A program made the position numbers and the translations under genes. The notes under the pieces were generated by a model that worked only from the letters and a program-made list of their open reading frames with translations, was not told the origin of the DNA and did not search any database. Shown here piece by piece: positions 44,344-54,207 of a stretch of 64,000 nt of DNA (within the stretch, counting starts at the first letter, position 1; each line of letters starts with the position of its first letter). Source of the stretch: Rhizorhabdus wittichii RW1 (lineage in GTDB: Bacteria; Pseudomonadota; Alphaproteobacteria; Sphingomonadales; Sphingomonadaceae); assembly GCA_000016765.1 (NCBI GenBank), contig CP000699.1, forward strand, positions 4,653,501 to 4,717,500. The letters run 5' to 3'.

Positions 44344-45480
44344 TCAGGTGCGACGGAGTCCCGCCTGCCGGAGCCGGGGCATCACGTCCCTGACCCAGCG
44401 GCCGACGCCGTCCTCGTAACCGACCCAGTTGAGCAGCGCGCCGTCGATGCCGGCCTTGGCCAGCAGTTCGAGCCGTGAGGTGATCTTATCGGCCGTCCCG
44501 ACCAGCTCGAAGCCGCCATGGCCGGCCTTGAGGCGGAACTTCATCGTCTCCATCACGTCCTTGGGCAGCAGCTGCGAATGCATGTTGTGCATCGCCATGA
44601 AGCCTTCGAGCGAGCGGTCGTCGCCATGCTCGACCGCATAATAGTTCAGATAGTCGCGGGCTTCCTGCTCGGTATCGCGCTGGACGACATAGGCGAGCGT
44701 CCACACCTGCAGGTCGCGGCCATGCTCGTTGCGGGCGAGGTCGCGATAATGATCGGCCTCGCGGCGGATCTCGTCGGGATCGTCCGAGCGGATGATGACG
44801 AACGCCATGTCCGAATATTTGGCGGCGAAGGCGCGGCCGCGATCCGATCCGCCCGCGTTCATGATCGGCGGCATCGGCTTCTGGATCGGCTTGGGCAGGC
44901 TGATGCCCTTCTTGATCGTGTAATAGCGGCCCTCATAGTCGAACGCCTCGTCGCGGGTCCAAAGCTCGCGCAGGATCTCGATCCATTCGGCCGCCTGGCC
45001 GTAGCGGTCCTCATGATCGAGCATCGAGGCGCCGAACATGTCGAGCTCGGGCTTGTTCCAGCCGGCGACGACGTTGAGGCCGAAGCGCCCGCCCGAGATC
45101 TGGTCGATCGTCGCGCATTGCTTCGCCGCCGCGATCGGATGGATCGTCGGGACGTGCGAGGTGGAGAAGATGCTGGGGCGCGGCGCGATCTGGCTGGTCG
45201 CGGCGGCCCAGGTATAGCTGTCGAGCGCGAGGCCGCTGCGGTGGGCGGGCTCCTCCTCGATATAGCCGCGCCAGCGCGAATAGGGGACGATCGCCTCGAA
45301 CCCGCCTTCGTCGGCCATCTTCGCGACCGTGGCGGACTCGCCCCAGTCCGCCCTGGCGCCTTCGGGAGCGTCGGTCATGCTGATGCCGATGCCGTTGAGG
45401 CCGAACACGCCCAGCTTGATCGCATTGTCGTTGAACAGGGGATTGGTGTCCGCCCGCGGATCGTCCTTCCAGCTCTTCAT
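44344..45480 (-). CDS. RutA-like LLM flavin-dependent monooxygenase, paralog A
   Basis: A 378-residue luciferase-like monooxygenase closest by motif to the RutA/SfnG/SsuD type: IKLGVFGLNGIGISMTDAP, HVPTIHPIAAAKQCATIDQ, ISGGRFGLNVVAGWNKPELDMFG, and PIMNAGGSDRGRAFAAKYSDM. RutA uses a flavin peroxide to open the uracil ring by amide cleavage; the substrate here is unknown. A paralog of the same length lies at 56865-58001. ATG 45480 was chosen because it is the only start available in the paralog; ATG 45486 is an alternative. It diverges from the FAH operon at 45781. Confidence 0.87.
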   Translation of the reverse strand: MKSWKDDPRADTNPLFNDNAIKLGVFGLNGIGISMTDAPEGARADWGESATVAKMADEGGFEAIVPYSRWRGYIEEEPAHRSGLALDSYTWAAATSQIAPRPSIFSTSHVPTIHPIAAAKQCATIDQISGGRFGLNVVAGWNKPELDMFGASMLDHEDRYGQAAEWIEILRELWTRDEAFDYEGRYYTIKKGISLPKPIQKPMPPIMNAGGSDRGRAFAAKYSDMAFVIIRSDDPDEIRREADHYRDLARNEHGRDLQVWTLAYVVQRDTEQEARDYLNYYAVEHGDDRSLEGFMAMHNMHSQLLPKDVMETMKFRLKAGHGGFELVGTADKITSRLELLAKAGIDGALLNWVGYEDGVGRWVRDVMPRLRQAGLRRT

Positions 45481-45780
45481 CCTCATCTCGCTCCCTAGAT
45501 TTTCGCGGGACGCTGATCCCCGGCCGGGGCTTTGACAATCGCGCGGCGGAAGCAGTCGATTTCCGAAATGGAAAAAGAGGCCGCCCCGCGAGCGGCGCGA
45601 CGCCGGCGAGAGGCTGCGATCCTCTTCATATGGGCGCGAAAAAATGCCGATCGGCCGGCGCGGCATCGTCGGGCGGACGGAAGTGCCAAATTGGAAATTA
45701 TGTCTTTCGGCGACGTGCCTACACCGCGAGGCGGCAACCGCCTTACCTACGGGAAAGCGCAACAGCGAACGAAAGAGCCG
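45481..45780. promoter_or_regulatory. Divergent promoter region A with shared element copy 2
   Basis: This 300-bp gap has no gene. It contains the inverted repeat TTTCC-GAAAT-GGAAA (45560-45574) on the LLM side and TTGGAAATTATGTCTTTCGG (45691-45710) on the FAH side, followed by CCTACAC. Both blocks recur, in the same order and orientation, in region B (58083-58097 and 58222-58241), while the DNA between them differs. This conservation marks them as regulatory. Confidence 0.65.
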
Positions 45781-46638
45781 ATGAGGATAGGAACCTGCCT
45801 GCATGAGGGGCGTGCCCGGATCGTCCGGGACGATGGCGACCGACTGGTCCTGCTGCCCGAGGGATTTGCGAGCGGCGTCAGGGCGCTGATCGCCGACCGA
45901 CGGCTGGGCGAGGCGGCGGCCGTCGCCGGCACCCCGGTCGAGCCGTCGAGCCTGACCTTCCTCCCGCCCGTGACCGATCCCGACAAGATCATCGCGGTCG
46001 GCTTCAACTATCGCGGACACCTGATCGAGACGGGCACGCCGTTGCCCGACTATCCGTCGCTGTTCGTCCGCTTTCCGTCGAGCCAGGTCGGCCACGGGCA
46101 GCCGGTGGTGGCGCCGTCGCTGTCCGGCGAGTTCGACTTCGAGGGCGAGCTTGCGGTGATCATCGGCCGCCCGGCGTGGCGCGTCGCCGAGGCCGACGCG
46201 ATGGACCATGTCGTCGGCTATAGTTGCTTCGCCGAGAATTCGGTGCGCGACTATCAGGCCCATGCGCGGCAGGTGACGGCGGGCAAGAATTTCCTCGCAA
46301 GCGGCGCGATCGGCCCCTGGCTGACGACGGCGGACGAGGTGGGCGATCCGTCGACCCTGGAACTGACGACCCGGCTGAACGGCGCGGTGGTCCAGCAGGA
46401 CAGGTTGACCTCGCTGATCTTCACCATCCCGCAGCTGATCGCCTACATCACCCGCTTCACGCGGCTGCTGCCGGGCGACATCATCTCGACCGGCACCCCC
46501 GACGGCGTCGGTTTCCTGCGCGATCCCAAGATATGGCTGGCCCCCGGCGACGTGCTGGAGATCGACATTCCGCGCGTCGGCCTGCTGCGCAACGCGGTGG
46601 TCGCCGAAGGCGCCGGAGCCTCCGGAGCGGGGGCATGA
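45781..46638 (+). CDS. FAH-family hydrolase/decarboxylase
   Basis: A 285-residue FAH-family protein with IIAVGFNYRGHLIETG, the metal-binding FDFEGELAVIIGR, GYSCFAENSVRDYQAHARQVTAGKNF and ISTGTPDGVGF. Such enzymes cleave or decarboxylate acylpyruvates and ring-fission products, so it may act after the bicupin at 47663. ATG 45781 gives the family N-terminus; no strong ribosome site is seen. It is the first gene of FAH, cyclodeaminase-like, bicupin and CMD-like genes, and its stop overlaps the next start as ATGA. Confidence 0.86.
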   Translation: MRIGTCLHEGRARIVRDDGDRLVLLPEGFASGVRALIADRRLGEAAAVAGTPVEPSSLTFLPPVTDPDKIIAVGFNYRGHLIETGTPLPDYPSLFVRFPSSQVGHGQPVVAPSLSGEFDFEGELAVIIGRPAWRVAEADAMDHVVGYSCFAENSVRDYQAHARQVTAGKNFLASGAIGPWLTTADEVGDPSTLELTTRLNGAVVQQDRLTSLIFTIPQLIAYITRFTRLLPGDIISTGTPDGVGFLRDPKIWLAPGDVLEIDIPRVGLLRNAVVAEGAGASGAGA

Positions 46639-47642
46639 GCAAGAAGCGGCTGATCTGGCTGACCGAGGCCGAGGTCGCGTCGCTGGTCGACATCAACGAC
46701 GCGATGGCGGCGCTGCGCGTCGGCCTGGCCGAGGAGGCCGAGGGGCGGGCGAAGACGGTCGACAAGGCGCTGGGCGTCTGGCCCGGCGGCGCGATGCACG
46801 CGCTGGGATCGCTGTCGCCGGGGCTGAACTATGCCGGCTTCAAGACCTGGGTCCATACCGACCGGGGCGCGACCGCGATCTTCTCGCTGTTCGATACGCG
46901 CGACGGCCAGTTGCTCGCGGTGCTGGAGGCCGCGACGCTCGGCCAGATCCGCACCTCGGCGATATCGGGGCTGGCGGCCGACATGCTGGCCGCGCCCGAT
47001 GCCGCCGAGATGGCGCTGGTGGGAACCGGCGCGCAGGCGCTGACCCAGGCGGCGGCGGTGGCGGCGGTCCGGCCGCTGCGCCGGCTGAGGATCCACAGCC
47101 CGACCGCCGAGAAGCGCGCGGCCTTCGTCGAGCGCGCGCGCCGGGCCTTCTCGTTCGAGGTGGTCGATTGCGGATCGCTGGCCGAGGCGGTCGAGGGCGC
47201 GCCGATCGTCACGCTGATCACCCGCGCATCGACGCCGTTCCTCGACGCCGACCTGCTGGCGCCGGGCACGCTGCTGATCGCGGCGGGGGCGATCCTGCCC
47301 GCCAATGCCGAATGCCTGCCCAACGTGCTGGCGCGCAGCACGCGCGTGGTCGTCGACAGCCTGGGCAACGCCCGGCGCAACTCGCGCGAGCTGCGCGAGC
47401 ATTTCGGCGAGGGGCCGGAGGGCTGGGAGGCGGTCCGCACGCTCGGCTCGCTGCTCGGCGGCGATGCGCCGCGGCCGGCCGGCGGGGACATCACCCTGTT
47501 CAAGCCGATGGGCACCGGCCTGTCGGACCTGTCGGTGGCGATCATGGCCTATGAGCGCGCCACGGAGCAGGGCATCGGGATGACGATCGACCAGCCGACG
47601 CGGGTGCCGCCGCGCTGGCGCAGCATGATGGCAACGGCATGA
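46635..47642 (+). CDS. Ornithine cyclodeaminase/mu-crystallin-family protein
   Basis: A 335-residue NAD(P)-dependent protein of the ornithine cyclodeaminase/mu-crystallin family, which includes cyclodeaminases, imine reductases and alanine dehydrogenases. Seen are the substrate-side LGQIRTSAISGLAADMLA and the Rossmann motif MALVGTGAQALTQAAAV. Its presence suggests a nitrogen-containing (amine, imine or lactam) intermediate in this pathway. ATG 46635 overlaps the FAH stop. The C-terminal region has an unusual PRVPPRW tail. Confidence 0.85.
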   Translation: MSKKRLIWLTEAEVASLVDINDAMAALRVGLAEEAEGRAKTVDKALGVWPGGAMHALGSLSPGLNYAGFKTWVHTDRGATAIFSLFDTRDGQLLAVLEAATLGQIRTSAISGLAADMLAAPDAAEMALVGTGAQALTQAAAVAAVRPLRRLRIHSPTAEKRAAFVERARRAFSFEVVDCGSLAEAVEGAPIVTLITRASTPFLDADLLAPGTLLIAAGAILPANAECLPNVLARSTRVVVDSLGNARRNSRELREHFGEGPEGWEAVRTLGSLLGGDAPRPAGGDITLFKPMGTGLSDLSVAIMAYERATEQGIGMTIDQPTRVPPRWRSMMATA

Positions 47643-47662
47643 CAGGTCTCGGGAGAGTGGAC

Positions 47663-48763
47663 ATGGGGCATAAGGCGAAGCTCGTCGACGAGAGCGGTCA
47701 GTTCGCCACTTCGGTGGAAAGCTGGCCGTCGATCGTCATCACCAAGGAGGAGATCGAGCGGGAGGTCGAGCGGCTCGCCGACGAGCCGCGGCCCGCCAAC
47801 GGTCGGCGCGCGACCAGCATGGTCCATCCGATGGCGCAGGCGCCCGGACTCGGCCTTGCGCCCGGCATCGACGCGCATATCGAGGTGCTGAAGCCGGGCG
47901 AGAGCGTCCGCGTCAGCCGCTCGAACGGCTCGGCGGTCGGCACCTGCATCCGTGGCCAGGGCGCCGCGCGGATCGGCACTTCCTGCTTCGGGATCGAGAA
48001 GCACGACGTCTGGAACGTGCCGTCGATGCACCCGGTCTTCTACGAGAACAACGGGTCGGACCTGCTGGTGCGGCTGACCTTCTCCAACCGGCCGATGCTC
48101 GAGAAGCTGATGGTCTTCTACGGCGAGGAGGCCGACGACGCGAAGATATCCGAAGCCTGGTTCGAGACGGTGGCACAGGACGCCCCGGCCGGCCCGCGCG
48201 CCAAGGACAGCGCGCCGATCGTGCCGATCGAGGGTGGTGGCTTCCTGATGCCCTATGAGCATCTGGTCGATCCCGACACGGTCGAGAACCGCGCGCTCCA
48301 CTGGCCCTGGTCGGTCGTCGAGCCGCGGTTGAACGCGGTGCGCGGCATCGGCGAGGGCTATACCGGGCGCCGCCTCTACATCCTCTACAATCCGGCGACC
48401 GAGCGGCGGAACGGCACGACGCACAGCTTCTTCGCGTCGATCGCCGCCTATCCCGGCGACGTGGTCGATCGTCCGCACCGGCACAGCTCGGCGGCGATCA
48501 ACTATTGGTTCGCGGGCTCGGGCCGCAGCACCGTCAACGGCGAGAAGCTGTTCTGGAAGGCCGGCGACCTGATGCTGTCGGCGCCGGGCTGGTCGATCCA
48601 CAACCATGCGTCGGGACCGGACGGCTTCTACTCGCTGACCATCCAGGATCACCCGCTGATGATCGCGACGGAATCGCTGATCTGGCAGGAGACGATGAAG
48701 GACCCGATCAAGAATCTCGGCACCCAGATCGGCTTCCAGACCAACATCTCCGAACTGGTCTGA
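47663..48763 (+). CDS. Bicupin protein, gentisate-dioxygenase-like, paralog
   Basis: A 366-residue paralog of the bicupin at 42240. The N-terminal cupin (AHIEVLKPGESVRVSRSNGSAVG) lacks His-x-His; the C-terminal cupin has RPHRHSSAAINYWFAGSG (His271, His273) and WSIHNHASG. A ring-cleaving dioxygenase role is likely but the metal domain is opposite to that of known gentisate dioxygenases. Two starts are possible: ATG 47639, overlapping the upstream stop, or ATG 47663 behind CGGGAGAGTG; the second is preferred because the paralog has the same leader. Confidence 0.78.
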   Translation: MGHKAKLVDESGQFATSVESWPSIVITKEEIEREVERLADEPRPANGRRATSMVHPMAQAPGLGLAPGIDAHIEVLKPGESVRVSRSNGSAVGTCIRGQGAARIGTSCFGIEKHDVWNVPSMHPVFYENNGSDLLVRLTFSNRPMLEKLMVFYGEEADDAKISEAWFETVAQDAPAGPRAKDSAPIVPIEGGGFLMPYEHLVDPDTVENRALHWPWSVVEPRLNAVRGIGEGYTGRRLYILYNPATERRNGTTHSFFASIAAYPGDVVDRPHRHSSAAINYWFAGSGRSTVNGEKLFWKAGDLMLSAPGWSIHNHASGPDGFYSLTIQDHPLMIATESLIWQETMKDPIKNLGTQIGFQTNISELV

Positions 48764-48787
48764 ACTTTTTCCCGGCAGGCGACGACG

Positions 48788-49339
48788 ATGACCGACATAC
48801 ACCCGCTCGAATTCGCCGAGATCGGCGAGAACCTCCAGAAGCTCCTCCAGCCCACGGTCGACCGGCTGGGCTATTTCGGCGATTTCTTCCGCTATGGGAG
48901 CCATGCGCCGGACGTCCTGTCGGCCTTCATGGGGCTCAGCGTGGCGCTGAAGGGGGCGATCCCCGACGACCTCAACGAGACCGTCGCGCTGACCGTCTGC
49001 CAGGCGATGGACTTCCCCTATGAGCGCATCCAGCACGAGCGGCTGTCGGTGAAGCTGGGGCTCGACCGCGACTGGATCGCGGCGATGGTCGGGCGTCCCT
49101 CGACGGCGGAGATCACGCCGTTGCAGCAGGCCGCGCGCGCGCTGTCGATCGCGATCGTCGAGAGGCAGCACGAGGCGGCGCGCGATGCGGCCGGGCAGGT
49201 GGCGTCGCTCGCTTCGCCCGGACTGGCGGTCGCGCTGCTGTTCCAGGCGACCCGCTTCATGCAGGTCTGCGCGATCGGTCGCACGCTCGGCATGCAGCTT
49301 GCCCTCCCGTCGATATTTGACTCTAATGCGGGGCAATGA
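48788..49339 (+). CDS. Carboxymuconolactone decarboxylase (CMD)-like protein
   Basis: A 183-residue helical protein of the CMD/AhpD superfamily type: LNETVALTVCQAMDFPYERIQHERLSVKLGL. It lacks the AhpD redox Cys-x2-Cys and instead has the Tyr-Glu...His-Glu arrangement of CMD. A decarboxylase, isomerase or hydrolase of ring-cleavage products is possible. It starts 24 bp after the bicupin and is the last gene of that operon. Confidence 0.65.
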   Translation: MTDIHPLEFAEIGENLQKLLQPTVDRLGYFGDFFRYGSHAPDVLSAFMGLSVALKGAIPDDLNETVALTVCQAMDFPYERIQHERLSVKLGLDRDWIAAMVGRPSTAEITPLQQAARALSIAIVERQHEAARDAAGQVASLASPGLAVALLFQATRFMQVCAIGRTLGMQLALPSIFDSNAGQ

Positions 49340-49418
49340 TCGTCGGCGGTCGCCGATCCCGCTGCGCGCCGCCTGACGACAGTGGGCGCGCGCGCCACGG
49401 CAAGGGGCAGGTGACCGG

Positions 49419-50357
49419 ATGAAGGGCGACGTCAAGAACATCTACCGCTCGATGCTCGACAATCTGAGCGCGCTGCGCGCCTTCGTGGCGGTGGTGGAAG
49501 CGGGCAGCTTCTCCGAGGCCGGCTATCGGCTGAACGTCATGCCCTCGACGATCAGCAAGCATGTCTCCTTCCTGGAGGAGAAGATCCACGGGCAGCTCAT
49601 CGTCCGCTCCACCAAGCATCTCTCGGTCTCCGAGCTCGGACGCCGCTTCTACGACCGGTGCCTGATCATCCTGAAGGAGGTCGAGGAAACCGAAGCGGAG
49701 ATGCTCGAATATCAGATGGAGCCGCAGGGCAAGCTGCGCATCACCATGGGGCCGTCCTTCGCCGGCTACCACCTGCCGCGGCTGATCCCGAGCTTCCTGG
49801 AACGCTATCCCAAGATCAGCCTCGACTTCCGGGTCACGCCCGAACTGGTCGACCTGATCGACCACAGCATCGACGTCGCGGTCCGCATCAGCAGCAATCT
49901 GGAGCCCGGGCTGATCGCGGTGAAGCTGGCGCCCAACATCCGCAGCGTGTGCGTGTCGCCGGCCTATGTCGAGAAGTTCGGCATGCCGGCCGAGCCCAGG
50001 GACCTCGAAAGCCACAATTGCCTACTGACCAACGAGGCGTCCAGCACCGCGAAATGGCGGCTGCTGCAGGACGGTGTCGAGAATGTCGTCCATGTGTCGG
50101 GCAACCTGGTGGTCAACCATGGCGACATCTACAAGCAGGCGATCCTCGACGGCGTCGGCATCGGCCATCTGTCGCGCTACCTGGTCTATCAGGAGATCAA
50201 CGACGGCCGGCTGATCGAACTGTTCCCCGATCGCGGCGTGATCAACAGCTTCATCTACGTCGTCTATCCGCAGCGCCGCAACCTGCCGCTCAAGACGCGG
50301 GTGTTCATCGATCACCTGCGCGACGCCTTTCGCGGCACGCCCGAATGGATGGCGTGA
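49419..50357 (+). CDS. LysR-family transcriptional regulator
   Basis: A 312-residue LysR regulator. The winged HTH spans about residues 13-70 (LSALRAFVAVVEAGSFSEAGYRL, PSTISKHVSFLEEKIHGQLIVRSTKHLSVSELG), followed by an effector-binding domain. It lies between the FAH-bicupin operon and the convergent carboxylesterase, so it is the nearest candidate regulator for the shared 20-bp promoter elements. ATG 49419 is preceded by CAGGTGACCGG. Confidence 0.87.
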   Translation: MKGDVKNIYRSMLDNLSALRAFVAVVEAGSFSEAGYRLNVMPSTISKHVSFLEEKIHGQLIVRSTKHLSVSELGRRFYDRCLIILKEVEETEAEMLEYQMEPQGKLRITMGPSFAGYHLPRLIPSFLERYPKISLDFRVTPELVDLIDHSIDVAVRISSNLEPGLIAVKLAPNIRSVCVSPAYVEKFGMPAEPRDLESHNCLLTNEASSTAKWRLLQDGVENVVHVSGNLVVNHGDIYKQAILDGVGIGHLSRYLVYQEINDGRLIELFPDRGVINSFIYVVYPQRRNLPLKTRVFIDHLRDAFRGTPEWMA

Positions 50358-50368
50358 CCGGACGATAG

Positions 50369-51955
<1,587 letters not shown>

Positions 51956-51974
51956 CGCCTTGCCTCTCCTCGGT

Positions 51975-52640
51975 TCAGTCCGGTCGTTCCATCCGGAAAT
52001 GGCCGTCCGGCGTCAGATGGAAATAGTCCGCGGTGCCGCCGCCGCGAAGGATGGGATCGCTCGCCAGCGTGTCGTAGACCCCGTCGGCGATCAGGGTGCG
52101 GGCGATGCGGACATGGACCGCCTCGCCGATGACGAGGTGCGATCCCGAGGGCTGGCCGTGGCGATCCCGCAGGTCGACGATCTGGGTCAGCACGCAATCG
52201 AACGAGACGGGGGCTTCGGCGACGCAGGGCGGGCTGCCGAAGCTCGACGGCATCGGCGTCAGCCCGGCGAGCGCGAACTCGTCCACCTCGTGCGGGACGA
52301 CGGCGGAGGAGAGGTTCATCGCCGTGGCGAGCGAGCGGGTCGCCAGGTTCCAGACGAAGCGCCCGGTCTCCTCGGCATTGCGCAGGCTGTCCTTCCGCCC
52401 GCCGCTGGAGAAGCCGATCAGCGGCGGCGTCGCGCGGAACATGTTGAAGAAGCTGTAGGGCGCGAGGTTGTTGACGCCCGCCGCGCTGGCCGACGATATC
52501 CAGCCGATCGGTCGCGGCGCGATGATCGCCTGCATCGGATTGTGCCGCAGGCCATGACCGACGGCGGGATCGTAGCAATGGAAATCATGCCCTTTCCCGG
52601 CCGGACGCGCGACCGATGCGGCCCCGTCCGCAGGCGGCAT
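51975..52640 (-). CDS. Flavin reductase-like FMN-binding protein (RutF/HpaC superfamily)
   Basis: A 221-residue protein of the flavin reductase-like FMN-binding fold: HNPMQAIIAPRPIGWISS, NLAPYSFFNMFRATPPLIGFSSGG, and DCVLTQIVDLRDRHGQPSGSHLVIGEAVHVRI. It is expected to supply reduced flavin to the LLM monooxygenase transcribed divergently 165 bp away, and possibly to the other LLM enzymes. ATG 52640 with AGGGGAGAGGA upstream was preferred; ATG 52664 would add eight residues. Confidence 0.83.
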   Translation of the reverse strand: MPPADGAASVARPAGKGHDFHCYDPAVGHGLRHNPMQAIIAPRPIGWISSASAAGVNNLAPYSFFNMFRATPPLIGFSSGGRKDSLRNAEETGRFVWNLATRSLATAMNLSSAVVPHEVDEFALAGLTPMPSSFGSPPCVAEAPVSFDCVLTQIVDLRDRHGQPSGSHLVIGEAVHVRIARTLIADGVYDTLASDPILRGGGTADYFHLTPDGHFRMERPD

Positions 52641-52805
52641 GGAAAGATCCTCTCCCCTGTTCATGGCATCGGTCTACCGCCGCGGCTCGCGCGCGGGCCA
52701 ATCAAAAGCGCTTTCCAAAACGACAAGAGTAACATTCCGGATTCCGGCTTGCCGTCGGGCCGCATCGGAGGATGCTGTAGGCAGATAGCATGGCGAGGAG
52801 TGGAT
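52641..52805. promoter_or_regulatory. Divergent promoter region, flavin reductase/LLM monooxygenase
   Basis: The 165-bp gap holds the perfect 10-bp palindrome AAAGCGCTTT (52705-52714) within an AT-richer stretch that continues as CCAAAACGACAAGAG. GGAATGTTAC on its minus strand also occurs before the TonB receptor at about 59475-59484. No clear -35/-10 pair was found. Confidence 0.35.
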
Positions 52806-54194
52806 ATGGGGCGGACCAAGCAGATCGCGGTCAACGCTTTTTCGATGGCGTCGCCGACGCAATCCTGGGCGGGGCTCTGGGCGCATCCGCAGTCGAACGG
52901 CCTGGGCTATACCGATCTCGAATTCTGGACCGATCTCGCCAGGCTGTGCGAGCGCGGGCTGATCGACGCGGTGTTCCTGGCCGACGTGCTGGGCGCGAAC
53001 GACGTCTATGGCGGGACGCCCGACGCGGTGCTCCGCGCGGGCACCATGCTGCCGAACAACGATCCGATGATGGTGATCTCGGCGATGGCGGCGGTCAGCC
53101 GCGACCTGTGCTTCGGGATCACCGGCAACACCACCTATGAGCAGCCCTATCTGCTCGCGCGGCGGTTCAGCACGCTCGATCACCTGACCAAGGGGCGGGT
53201 GGCCTGGAACGTGGTGACCGGCATCCTCGCCAGCACCGCCCGCGCGGTCGGCGCGACCCAGCAGGTGGCGCACGACGCGCGCTACGACATCGCCGACGAA
53301 TATATGGAGCTGATGTACAAGCTGTGGGAAGGCTGCTGGGAGGATGGCGCGGCGGTGCGCGACAAGGCGTCGCGGATCTTCGCCGACCCGTCGCGAATCC
53401 ATGCCGTCCACCATCATGGCGAGCATTATCGCTGCGACGGCATCCACCTGTCGGAACCGTCGCCGCAGCGCACGCCGCTGATCTACGCCGCCGGCGCCTC
53501 GTCGCGCGGGCGGGTCTTCGCGGGGCGGCACGCCGAATGCACCTTCATGTCGACCAGCGACATCGGCTTCGCCCGCAAGACGGTGCGCGCCTATCGCGAC
53601 GAGGCGGTGCGCGCGGGGCGGGCGCCCGACAGCATCAAGGTGTTCAACGCCGCCACCGTCATCGTCGCCCCGACCAGCGCCGAGGCGCGCGACATCCAGC
53701 GCGACATCGCGGCCTATAGCGACGAGACGGGCAATCTGGCGATGTTCTCGCAATGGCTGGGCATCGACCTGTCCAAATATGCGCCCGACGATCCGATCAC
53801 CTATGTCGAGAGCAACGCGATCCAGTCGATCATGGAGGCGATGACCACCCATAATCCGGGCCGGCCGCTGCAGGTCCGCGACCTCGGCCGGTTCGGCAAG
53901 GTCGGCGGGCGCGAGGCCTTCTTCGTCGGCTCGGCCGACGAGGTGTGCGACGAGATGGCGCAATGGGTCGAGGAGGCCGACATTGACGGCTTCAACCTGG
54001 TCCGGACGGTCGAGCCGGGCGGGCTCGGCGCCTTCGTCGACCTGGTCGTGCCCGAATTGCAGGACCGGGGACTCTACAAGACCGCCTATGCGCCGGGGAC
54101 GATGCGGGAGAAATTCTTCCCCGAGACCGGCGGCCGCCTGCCGTCCGATCATGTCGGCAGCGGCTATCGCCGCCGCGTGCCCGAACCGGCCTGA
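52806..54194 (+). CDS. NtaA/SnaA/DszA-like LLM flavin monooxygenase
   Basis: A 462-residue member of the long-chain LLM subgroup that includes nitrilotriacetate, pristinamycin and dibenzothiophene-sulfone monooxygenases. It shows IAVNAFSMASPTQSWAGLWAHPQSN, STLDHLTKGRVAWNVVTGILASTARAVG, ADEYMELMYKLWEGCWEDGA and TPLIYAAGASSRGRVFAGRHAEC. It requires reduced FMN from a partner reductase, most likely the divergent gene at 51975. ATG 52806 follows GCGAGGAGTG. The Rieske gene starts 13 bp later, so both oxygenases are probably coexpressed. Confidence 0.9.
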   Translation: MGRTKQIAVNAFSMASPTQSWAGLWAHPQSNGLGYTDLEFWTDLARLCERGLIDAVFLADVLGANDVYGGTPDAVLRAGTMLPNNDPMMVISAMAAVSRDLCFGITGNTTYEQPYLLARRFSTLDHLTKGRVAWNVVTGILASTARAVGATQQVAHDARYDIADEYMELMYKLWEGCWEDGAAVRDKASRIFADPSRIHAVHHHGEHYRCDGIHLSEPSPQRTPLIYAAGASSRGRVFAGRHAECTFMSTSDIGFARKTVRAYRDEAVRAGRAPDSIKVFNAATVIVAPTSAEARDIQRDIAAYSDETGNLAMFSQWLGIDLSKYAPDDPITYVESNAIQSIMEAMTTHNPGRPLQVRDLGRFGKVGGREAFFVGSADEVCDEMAQWVEEADIDGFNLVRTVEPGGLGAFVDLVVPELQDRGLYKTAYAPGTMREKFFPETGGRLPSDHVGSGYRRRVPEPA

Positions 54195-54207
54195 AAAGGA
54201 TCGCGAC

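Noticed and set aside
45532-45537. TTGACA in divergent region A
   Set aside because: It is a perfect -35 sequence on the plus strand but about 250 bp from the plus gene, and the homologous region B has TTGGCA. It is more likely part of the conserved flank of the inverted repeat.
48788-49339. AhpD-like alkylhydroperoxidase
   Set aside because: The Cys-x2-Cys redox pair needed for AhpD activity is absent; the protein fits the non-redox CMD type better.
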